Assembly: GCF_023101765.2 (NCBI RefSeq)
Contig: NC_064213.1
Location: 12,090,001 to 12,154,000 of the forward strand
From: Spodoptera frugiperda
Taxonomy: Eukaryota; Arthropoda; Insecta; Lepidoptera; Noctuidae
Direction: 5' to 3'
Length of the DNA: 64,000 nucleotides
Shown here: piece by piece, positions 59,301 to 64,000 of the stretch
How the letters are laid out: each line of letters begins with the position of its first letter
Position numbering within the stretch: the stretch's first letter is position 1
Notes under the pieces: model-generated
What the model saw: the letters and a program-made list of their open reading frames with translations, nothing else
The model's database searches: none
Told to the model about the DNA's origin: nothing
Made by a program: the position numbers and the translations under genes

Positions 59301-61558
59301 AGCGCCGTCCATGAGCACCTGCAACACCAGAGGAGTCACAGGTATGTTGCCGGCGTTCTAAAAAGGAATACCCTATTTTCTTGTAGGTTTGAAGGTCAAG
59401 TCGGTTCGGAAATGTCGTCAACGAAGAAGAATTCATTTAGTGAAAGAAGACCAAAATTGAATAAAACTTGGCCTGTAAAACGTCATAGTCTAAGATTCTA
59501 CCAAATTGCACATTCATCATCTATTCACATTAGGAAAGAGACAAACAGAATGGAAATGCTCCTCAGTTCTGAAGAATATTTTCGTTCGCAGCAAAACAAA
59601 CAATATTATCCGCTATTCACAAACAAAACTCTAAACATGATAATGAAGGCGTGCCCATAAAATCTACAACGCTATTACATTACCCCAGTAGACGAGTTTG
59701 TTTGTTTGCGCCAAATCTGGAGGTCATATAGTAGCTGTCTAGCTGGTGAGAGTTCAAGTTTAATCGAGAGCTTTACTAGGTCAAATGTAACGTGAATCAT
59801 TATAACAATTGTTATATTGAAAACATCAAGTCGCTCTCTTCATACGATGGACGGGTTTTCCCAGTTGAATCTATTTAAGATATTTTAGTATAAAGTTTTT
59901 TTTTTTTAAGGTGGAAAATCACACGTGAGTGGAACTGTCAGACTCTTACTGACTAAAAATCACCACGTTTCTACTCCTGTTTCGAGCCGGAGCGCCGGTA
60001 AACCTAGCGGGTTTCCGTAGGTAGTCCGTGGTTCCAGAAGCATTAAGATTAATAATGTTCATAATCACTCTTATATTCTTATCCAAGTGAGCAACAGATT
60101 TGATGATATTAAAAAAGTTTACCAAAGTATATACGAACCAGAGCCACCCCAACTCTCGTTTCCAATTTTGATTGCACAGACATCAATAAGTGAATCAAAC
60201 AGCTAAATGGCGTTCAGCCTGCATCCTTACGCGACATCAATAACTCGTGACTTAAAAGCCAATAAAGTTGTGAACAGAATTCTTAATAGGAACAAGTAGA
60301 CTTTTTCTAAGATTCCCAGGCAATTCCATTAAAGAAACCTAAAAGGCTTTAACACATTACTTGTAACGACTAGTTGTACAGAAGCCTGGGATTGCCCACA
60401 AATTGAGGCTGGCCAGCGATCCCTATCGATAAAACGTGATGTATTGGTCATTGTGTGCGACATAACGGGACTGGGAGCTGGAGGGCTTTTCTATGTTTGT
60501 GTTGTACAGAGCATGATGTTTTTATGTAACAAGCTTAGTTAAGTGTAACTAACATAGCTGTGTACTATCTATGTGTGCTTCTAATCAGCTTATCTCTATT
60601 GGCACAAATCACTTATTAGAATTTTGTAATCAGTGCCATCCTCACAATACTGCCTATGCAAGGTTCTAGTTCTCTCTAGGATTATAGACTGAGGTTAGAA
60701 AACAACAAGAACTGTGACCGAGAGCATCAAGCACAAAAGCTCTGCCATCGAGCTATCACAGAGATCGAAGGTGAACAGGTCTCCTATCAGTGAATGATGA
60801 CTCACTCTCTGACAAAAGAGGTTTTAACAGTGTTGTTACAAGAAAACAAAGTCCTTTCCGTTGTTGTTCCAGTGCACAATGGTGTCGTACCCACAAATTG
60901 CCGGCGGCCACAGATCACTATCGTCCACTAATGCCCGCTCATTGTTTACAATGTGTAACGGTATCGCCCAATACGGAGCTTGGCGCAACTTTGTTAACAT
61001 TTCTATAGTATCCTTTGACGGCGAAAGCTAAAAAGGAACAATGTTGTGTTTTTGCAACATTATCGTCTACTCGCTTGTCGTAGCTGTCACAACGAATCAT
61101 AACTTTTTTTTTTATTTAGTAACATAGCTTGCGGCCCGCGGGAAAAGCGGTAACTTTAGCCTAAGTACACCTTCATCAAAAGTGCCTTGTCGCTATGGGA
61201 CTTCCTAAATGTAGCGTATAATTCCAAAAGTACTTTCTTCTATAAAACTTCTTTACACACCCTAAAGTAAACCAACTAGAAGAAGTTAACATAAAACATG
61301 TTTAAGCTCTTTCACTGACGTCACTTTAATTAAGAAACAGCAAAAGATAACATCCTACTATTCTGATATTTATTCTATGTTACGTACCCTGTGACTCCTG
61401 GAAGCTTTGGGGTCGAGGTACGTTCTGAGCTTGTTGAGGTAGTGCGCCGGCGAGTCCTTCGCCTGCACCATGTCCTGGTCGCAGATGATCTCCCATTTCT
61501 TCTCCAGGTCATAGTTGCGTAGCAGTTTCGCTTTGTCCGGGGGAAGGTCCATAGACGC
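41158..61558 (-). CDS. Frl: FMNL-family formin (Drosophila Frl ortholog), gene span, 5' exon(s) missing
   Basis: Sixteen minus-strand exons with GT-AG borders and matching phases join to 1,028 codons ending in TGA at 41158-41160. The family (FMNL1-3, insect Frl) nucleates and elongates unbranched actin filaments and is released from autoinhibition by Rho GTPases such as Cdc42 (family knowledge). Numbered from the first codon here: GTPase-binding/FH3 armadillo region 1-375, coiled coil 376-450, proline-rich FH1 about 485-540, FH2 about 548-900 with [20 protein letters not shown], and a DAD-like NGALEDILHGL plus basic tail near 985-1028. It is FMNL rather than DAAM or Diaphanous because of MDLPPDKAKLLRNYDLEKKW, EFLNEQNQGLDVLIDYLSF, SVEDMNFRVHLQYEFTAL and NWIALKPNQVRGTIFNELDDE. 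The N-terminal exon is beyond the right edge. Introns hold many transposon fragments. Confidence 0.96.
41371..42106. other. Frl last intron, featureless part
   Basis: AT-rich; nothing recognised before the MITE at 42107. Confidence 0.5.
42107..42224. mobile_element. Palindromic MITE, 118 bp, TA-flanked
   Basis: Left arm ccgccgtactcagagtcact and right arm (reverse complement) ctgccgtacttagagacatt pair over about 50 bp. TA on both sides (42105-42106 and 42225-42226) suggests a Tc1/mariner-type origin. Confidence 0.65.
42935..43366. mobile_element. hAT non-autonomous element with hexamer-repeat ends, 432 bp
   Basis: Perfect 8-bp target duplication atctcgaa at 42927-42934 and 43367-43374. Terminal repeats TAGGGATGTTGCG and CAGGGTTGTTGCG (second as reverse complement). 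Both subterminal zones are built from GCATCC hexamers (42955-43050 and 43268-43360), partly in opposite orientations. No transposase frame. Sits in the last Frl intron. Confidence 0.85.
43375..44984. other. Frl last intron, no gene seen
   Basis: Mostly AT-rich. A GC-richer patch at 44160-44330 has stops in all minus-strand frames that could join exons o and p. Confidence 0.4.
44985..45150. repeat. Tandem/inverted repeat unit (gtttgttttacgtttaacg)
   Basis: Two diverged copies of gtttgcttgacgtttgaagt / gtttgttttacgtttaacga followed by cgaaacgagagcacg, then an inverted pair ggcgctcttattggttgg / ccggccaatcagagcgcc. Related pieces at 24976-25035 and 51650-51705. Confidence 0.55.
45650..45754 (-). 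CDS. Frl: Frl exon o (post-FH2 helix)
   Basis: Acceptor ggttccag, donor gtacgc; 35 codons, phase 0. It encodes QADAENEQRRRLEQAAQHAD and KAKLAQKKQQ, the charged helix after FH2. Confidence 0.93.
45826..45981 (+). mobile_element. Fold-back element, family F
   Basis: Starts tttaaactgacatggtcact; arms 45851-45875 and 45957-45981 pair (attagaacttaagacga and its complement), with the core ccgaaatatcggaaacttat between them. About 70 bp from the acceptor of Frl exon o. Confidence 0.65.
46126..46227 (-). CDS. Frl: Frl exon n (FH2 post domain)
   Basis: Acceptor tctgcag, donor gtaaag; 34 codons. It encodes DSFASCVEYFGEAPRGCDAN and AFFSLLVRFTRAFK. Confidence 0.95.
46549..46724 (-). CDS. Frl: Frl exon m (FH2)
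   Basis: Acceptor gcgcag, donor gtaaca; 176 bp, very GC-rich. It encodes VSLENVAGDVSELERGMELV and LRDFLANASDKLRRLRGET. Several overlapping frames on both strands here are GC shadows. Confidence 0.96.
47098..47670 (-). CDS. Frl: Frl exon l (FH2 core)
   Basis: Acceptor tattacag, donor gtgagt; 573 bp, the largest exon. It encodes [80 protein letters not shown] and GFKLQSLDTLMDTKSTDKR, the knob and coiled-coil core of FH2. Confidence 0.98.
48018..48225 (-). CDS. Frl: Frl exon k (FH2 lasso/linker)
   Basis: Acceptor cccctgcag, donor gtatgg; 208 bp. It encodes VRGTIFNELDEE, an Arg-rich RPRRR, INFAEFEEKFRLGG and FRKPDTVSLLEHTRLRNI. Confidence 0.95.
48305..48408 (-). repeat. Fold-back element fragment, family F
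   Basis: Minus strand reads ttttaaactgacatggtcac, then tattagaacttgaaacggga, cttgcaacagtgccgaaata. Only one arm is present. In the Frl intron between exons j and k. Confidence 0.55.
48566..48909 (-). CDS. Frl: Frl exon j (FH1 polyproline, start of FH2)
   Basis: Acceptor cttccag, donor gtaagt; 344 bp. It carries several uninterrupted proline runs in blocks spaced by Ala, Leu or Cys (profilin-binding FH1), then MTIKRKVDTKYKLPTLNWIA and LKPNQ opening FH2. The antisense strand shows a long Gly-rich open frame that is only the shadow of the polyproline. Confidence 0.95.
48929..49565. mobile_element. PIF/Harbinger-type MITE, 637 bp
   Basis: Ends cacccgtattcacaaacgat and atcgtttgtgaatacgggtg are perfect inverted repeats; flanking TTA at 48926-48928 and 49566-49568 is the 3-bp target duplication usual for this superfamily. 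Internally a block of about 60 bp is tandemly duplicated (about 49137-49256, unit starting gttgtcatacaacaacgtca). It makes up most of the Frl intron between exons i and j. Confidence 0.75.
49645..49756 (-). CDS. Frl: Frl exon i (coiled coil end)
   Basis: Acceptor cctccag, donor gtaagt; 112 bp, one base over. It encodes STLRRAQQDSRNRQ and then VQELESLTKSLPRGAS, matching the insect Frl segment that ends in SLPR. Confidence 0.9.
49829..50010 (+). mobile_element. tRNA-headed SINE, family B (best copy)
   Basis: Head ctgcacggttggcgcggtgg, B box agcgggttcgattcccgcac, body gtgtgtttttcgggtctggg, end cctagtgtggggcaacgttt with a short A-rich tail. The head resembles a tRNA but the body and multiple copies show it is a SINE. 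In the Frl intron between h and i. Confidence 0.75.
50299..50427 (-). CDS. Frl: Frl exon h (coiled coil)
   Basis: Acceptor ttttcag, donor gtaagc; 43 codons rich in Ala, Glu and Arg with heptad spacing (ALEREAIAKLATLESELAAV). This is the coiled coil between FH3 and FH1. Confidence 0.9.
50510..50690 (+). mobile_element. Fold-back element, family F
   Basis: Starts gtttttaaactgacatggtc; arms aacttgagatg (50548-50558) and catctcaagtt (50670-50680); core catggcgcttgcaaaaggcc and gaaatatcgga. Confidence 0.6.
50743..50859 (-). CDS. Frl: Frl exon g (FH3 dimerisation part)
   Basis: Acceptor taatcag, donor gtgagt; 39 codons. It encodes [20 protein letters not shown] and the start of the helical ETKTAALEKVNELEDELGH. 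Confidence 0.95.
51096..51239 (-). CDS. Frl: Frl exon f (FH3)
   Basis: Acceptor ttctccag, donor gtgaga; 48 codons. It encodes VACMQFVNIIVHSVEDMNFR and VHLQYEFTALKLDDYLERL. Confidence 0.96.
51347..51556 (-). mobile_element. LINE (Jockey/CR1-like) 3' end with perfect target duplication
   Basis: Flanked by the 10-bp direct repeat aattgcgcaa (51337-51346 and 51557-51566). Minus strand encodes the end of an ORF2, REWNSLPESVFPDGYNLGVF then KARVNRLLMGRRAP and TAG, followed by a short UTR and an A-rich tail (T run on the plus strand). 5'-truncated retrotransposition into the Frl intron between e and f. Confidence 0.85.
51857..52105 (-). CDS. Frl: Frl exon e (FH3)
   Basis: Acceptor cctttcag, donor gtgagt; 83 codons, phase 0. 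It encodes YGFNMVIQHREAINSIALSL and ALVLELLAAICLVKGGHQII, core armadillo repeats. Confidence 0.96.
52235..52345. repeat. Interspersed repeat fragment (gatcacctgatggtaaac family)
   Basis: gatcagactgatcacctgat, ggtaaacgatcagcgctgcc and catggacactcgtaacccca, as at 3405. Confidence 0.5.
52393..52592 (-). mobile_element. tRNA-headed SINE, family B
   Basis: Plus strand runs from the end block acgttgccccacactaggat, through gacacccagacccgaaacaa, to the head gcgggaatcgaacccgctac and gcaccaaccgtgcagtc. Ends about 70 bp from the donor of Frl exon d. Confidence 0.75.
52659..52882 (-). CDS. Frl: Frl exon d, with variable Ser/Thr- and Arg-rich linker
   Basis: 224 bp. The acceptor is atccccag at 52883-52884; with it the split codon becomes Val and the frame reads VNTTTSECSGPTETGSTMSA before the Arg-rich stretch and the conserved LNMGASTDDIHVCIMCMRAI. 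Donor gtgggt. The linker is where FMNL proteins differ most, so its length here rests on splice phase rather than similarity. Confidence 0.85.
53150..53260. repeat. Interspersed repeat fragment (gatcacctgatggtaagc family)
   Basis: tataagccggtaaactagca, gacggatcacctgatggtaa and actcgaaacaccagagacgt after a T run. About 45 bp from the donor of Frl exon c. Confidence 0.5.
53303..53442 (-). CDS. Frl: Frl exon c
   Basis: Acceptor tttccag, donor gtacgg; 140 bp, starting with one base and ending with one base over. It encodes WVREFLNEQNQGLDVLIDYL and MMRHEQRIALARSQSS. Confidence 0.93.
54138..54217 (-). CDS. Frl: Frl exon b
   Basis: Acceptor tttttcag, donor gtgagt; 80 bp. It encodes KRKMVGDSTSTQVLRDLEIS then LRTNHIE, near-invariant in insect FMNL proteins. 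The Glu codon is split with exon c. Confidence 0.94.
54417..54755 (+). other. Unidentified 112-codon open frame in a Frl intron
   Basis: ATG to TAA on the strand opposite Frl. The peptide is Arg/Ser/Leu-rich, without recognisable domain, signal or repeat. An AATAAA overlaps its last codons (near 54744). No homology recognised, so it may be a chance frame or part of an antisense transcript. Confidence 0.2.
55750..55902 (+). mobile_element. LINE 3' tail fragment (family L1a)
   Basis: gagctgcggactacctagtg, ctccggctcgaaaagcagga, tttttagtcagtaatagcct and gtcattggatgatttacccc, then A-rich end. Confidence 0.75.
56901..57052 (+). mobile_element. LINE 3' tail fragment (family L1a)
   Basis: ctagagctgcggactaccta to cattggatgattttcctccc; more diverged than the 55750 copy and unlinked to coding sequence. 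Confidence 0.7.
57988..58152 (+). mobile_element. tRNA-headed SINE, family B (head deleted in part)
   Basis: gactgcacggttggcttagt, ggttctattcccgcacggac, tttcgggtctgggtgttatg and aaatccttatgtgggttaac. About 17 bp of the usual head between ctggctg and gggttcg is missing. Confidence 0.65.
58550..58770 (-). mobile_element. tRNA-headed SINE, family A
   Basis: Plus strand runs from gtgatgcttttatccccgaa through ccatatactgggttcacagt and ttcccagactccgtgctact-like block to tgcccgacccggtaattgaa (B box complement). Confidence 0.65.
58934..58961. other. Perfect 10-bp stem hairpin
   Basis: gataatcgtt (58934-58943), 8-base loop, aacgattatc (58952-58961). In a Frl intron; could be a MITE core or protein-binding site. 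Role unknown. Confidence 0.4.
59260..59360. repeat. Interspersed repeat fragment (ataacctgatgataagc)
   Basis: cagcctgataacctgatgat, aagcgatcagcgccgtccat and acctgcaacaccagaggagt; family as at 3405. Confidence 0.5.
59896..60036 (-). mobile_element. LINE 3' tail fragment (family L1a)
   Basis: T run then ggtggaaaatcacacg, cagactcttactgactaaaa, gtttcgagccggagcgccgg and aacctagcgggtttccgtag: the family's 3' UTR on the minus strand. Confidence 0.65.
60037..61387. other. Frl intron, nothing recognised
   Basis: No exon, RNA or transposon end I can support between the LINE tail and exon a. Confidence 0.45.
61388..61558 (-). CDS. Frl: Frl exon a (first seen)
   Basis: Acceptor tgttccag, donor gtacgt; 57 codons. 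It encodes ASMDLPPDKAKLLRNYDLEK and KWEIICDQDMVQAKD, the start of the GTPase-binding domain. Phase 0 at its 5' border, so the short N-terminal exon lies to the right of the window. Confidence 0.94.
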
Positions 61559-62091
61559 CTGGAACAAAAGATAAATTGACTTTAATAAAACGACATTACG
61601 ATAGTTATATGCAAGTTTGAACAGTTAAATATCTTTTTCTAGAATATGCTTCTGTATTCATAGCCTCGAAAGATGTTTCAGTCCCAAATCAGCACATTTA
61701 TAGTCAGCCGTACTACCATAGGGGCATAAAAGGCAGCCTATCTATTCCCAATATCGCAAATTCCAATAAAAATATCCATTGGCGTATACATTACGCCTAT
61801 GTTATAACAGCACATTGTATTCAATCGTGATGGATTCTGTATCCCAACAAGGATCGGCTAGCAATGAACCAGTTTCCAAGATATTGGCTTATACGTCTGT
61901 AACGGTATACGCAGTAACAGGGCTGATACTGTACTAATAAATTATATTTTATGGCATCTAACGCATGTAATACCTAAAAGGGAGATCAGAGTACATAGTC
62001 TTACAGTTTAATCTCGGTATCGACCGACATTAGTAGCCGACTTAAATCAAAATCTTCGGATTAAGACCAATATTTTACATTAGTTTTATGG

Positions 62092-62240
62092 ATATAAGTT
62101 TTTAAACTGACATGGTCACTAACACTAACATGAGAACTTAAGACGGGATATTTACCATGTTTATAAATGTTTTAATATCGGAAACTTATAGACATTAATA
62201 AACATGGTAAATATTCCGTCTTAAGTTCTCATGTTAGTTT
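62092..62240 (+). mobile_element. Fold-back element, family F (best paired copy)
   Basis: tttttaaactgacatggtca, then arms 62124-62164 and 62199-62237 pairing over about 39 bp with one or two mismatches (actaacatgagaacttaaga and its complement). The 13-mer ttagttttatgga occurs immediately on both sides (from about 62080 and from 62234), a possible target duplication. Confidence 0.65.
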
Positions 62241-62836
62241 TATGGAGTTTCTGTCAAAAACTTCGTTAGTTCCAAAGATTTCTGACATTAATTTTGGCTG
62301 TATATCGATACCTCTTTATAATTTACATCTTCTTTATTGAACATAGTATGTACTTGATCTCTAAGGGTCCACTACACTGGTCTCAAAGCATACAAAAATT
62401 CTCCCAACAATTAAATGTTCTATCTTCTTAAATACAAGACTATAAATACAAGGACAAACCTACAGCTAATTTCGAACACCAAATACCAATATATCAATTT
62501 ACAGCTGGTTATACACCTGATCCGATATAATCTGTCGGTCCCATCTGATCTGATAAAGACATTCCTTCTCTTTGAAGTGAGCTCAATACTTGTCGAGGAC
62601 TATTAGAGGTACTTAAATGTGATAAGTGTGCTTCAGTACTAAGTGATTTCGTAAACCAGCTTTTTTAATCGCAATTTTAGAAGAGACTTGTCAAAAATCT
62701 GCACTCGTTTAATAATCTGCATCTAATGAGTAGATTTGATGATGTTTCAGAATAATAGCATTGATTTACTGTTTGTCTATATTCGCTATACCATTATCTG
62801 AGAACAATCTCATTGGACTCCGACATTTATGCTGAT

Positions 62837-63734
62837 CTAGACACACGGCAGTGTGTCCGCCAAGTTCGAGCAAAAAACCGACACACCGGCCGTGGGTTAT
62901 ATTACACGAACCATTTCGGGCCAAGTTCGACCCACCTATAACTCAAAATCTATTTTATCTACGCATATGAAATTTCTAGTATCTGTCGAGATCTACTTAC
63001 TTATCTAAAATACAAAATTTCATTAATGTACCTATTGTAGGTCTTGAGATATTGACGTCAGAAAATCGCTATTTTTACTATACACTCACTGACTGACTGA
63101 CTCACTCACTCATCAAAAACCTAGACCACTTCCAATGGTCGTATTGACTTGAAATTTGGCATGGAGGTAGGTCTTTAGGTCAAGGTAAAGGAAAAAATCT
63201 GAAAATGGCCAAGTGTGAGTCGGTTTTAAAAATAATGAAGGTGTAAATTCATACCCCTAAGGAACTAAAACAAAAAAAATATCTATATCTTCCAATGGTC
63301 GTACCGACCTAAAATTCGTTACGAAGGTTTGTATTTAGTCAAAGTAAAGTAAAATAAGAAAAAAAGAAAATAAACCTTACAAAAATAAATGAAATCCCAC
63401 CCAAAACATAAATGTGAAAGGCTGCCAAGTTCGATAATATTGGAATGCTTCGCCTATAAAAGAAGTGAGATCTAAATAAGTACCAAGTTCCATACACAGA
63501 CCTCAGTTAAAAATGATATAACTTGGCAAGTTTTAATAGAAAATTATATACTTGACTCATTGCGTTTAGTAGGTTTATAACAAAGTGTGTGAAAACTTGC
63601 CAACTTGTTATATCATTTTTAACTGAGGTCTGTGTATGGAACTTGGTACTTATTTAGATCTCACTTCTTTTGTAGGCGAAGCATTCCAATATTATCGAAC
63701 TTGGCAGCCTTTCACATTTATGTTTTGGGTGGGA
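62837..63734 (-). mobile_element. Helitron-like non-autonomous element, copy 3
   Basis: Same structure and ends as copy 2, inserted at a different site (flanks differ on both sides beyond the shared A/T). Inverted-repeat arms are about 63395-63535 and 63591-63734. The motif AACTTGG recurs several times across the element. Confidence 0.75.
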
Positions 63735-64000
63735 TATTATTTACAACCAATGTTTCCTAGCAATGAGTTCGCGAACTTACGATCAACGCTGCGTAGCACA
63801 CTCATAAATCTGCAGAAATGCTGCTCTATAAATAACCCTTTTATTATTTTAATAAAACCGAAAAGATAGTACTTTTATTCACGAAAGCAGGTATATCCTT
63901 ATTGACAAAATTTACGTAAGAGGGCCATTGTTACTTCAAAGCGAAATATAGAGAAAATATGTAATGTGAAAGCCCTGGCGGGGGCGAATTTGATAAGCTT

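Noticed and set aside
59412..59660. 82-codon plus-strand frame in a Frl intron
   Set aside because: AT-rich, directly after a repeat fragment, no recognisable domain; consistent with chance.

Overview
The window is AT-rich nuclear DNA from an insect, most likely a moth (Lepidoptera, plausibly a noctuid). I infer this from three things: split genes with GT-AG introns, coding exons much richer in GC than their surroundings, and a dense load of moth-type transposon debris (tRNA-headed SINEs, 5'-truncated LINE tails, a Helitron-like element, hAT, PIF and mariner/pogo MITEs). I see no bacterial operon, CRISPR array or rRNA.

Three cellular genes can be built exon by exon. (1) NPRL2, minus strand: four exons between 35113 and 15670, with introns that include one of about 16.6 kb. 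Its 3' half lies off the left edge. (2) PPCDC, plus strand: three exons at 35630-36569, complete, 201 codons. NPRL2 and PPCDC are head to head with 516 bp between their start codons, so they probably share a promoter region. (3) The FMNL/Frl formin, minus strand: sixteen exons between 61558 and 41158 giving 1,028 codons. The N-terminal exon or exons lie off the right edge. PPCDC and Frl are convergent.

Layout: 1-15669 is repeat-rich DNA that must be NPRL2 intron, because later NPRL2 exons are missing. 15670-35113 is NPRL2 with its giant intron. 35114-35629 is the divergent promoter. 35630-38150 is PPCDC and its 3' flank. 38150-40830 is featureless 3' flank of Frl. 40831-61558 is Frl with repeat-filled introns. 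61559-64000 is the intron upstream of the first Frl exon seen here.

The most notable observation is at the 3' end of Frl. After the ordinary TGA stop (41158-41160) the same frame stays open for 108 more codons, to a second TGA at 40831-40833. This extension has coding-like third positions, and its high GC stops where the frame stops, so I propose regulated stop-codon readthrough. Second is a set of fold-back mobile elements in which the two arms of each copy change together, which suggests arm-to-arm gene conversion. Several non-autonomous DNA transposons can be delimited to the base by target-site duplications.

The three genes act in growth and cell shape: NPRL2 in GATOR1 (amino-acid control of TORC1), PPCDC in coenzyme A synthesis, Frl in Cdc42-linked actin assembly. 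Only the NPRL2/PPCDC pair has a layout that suggests shared control.
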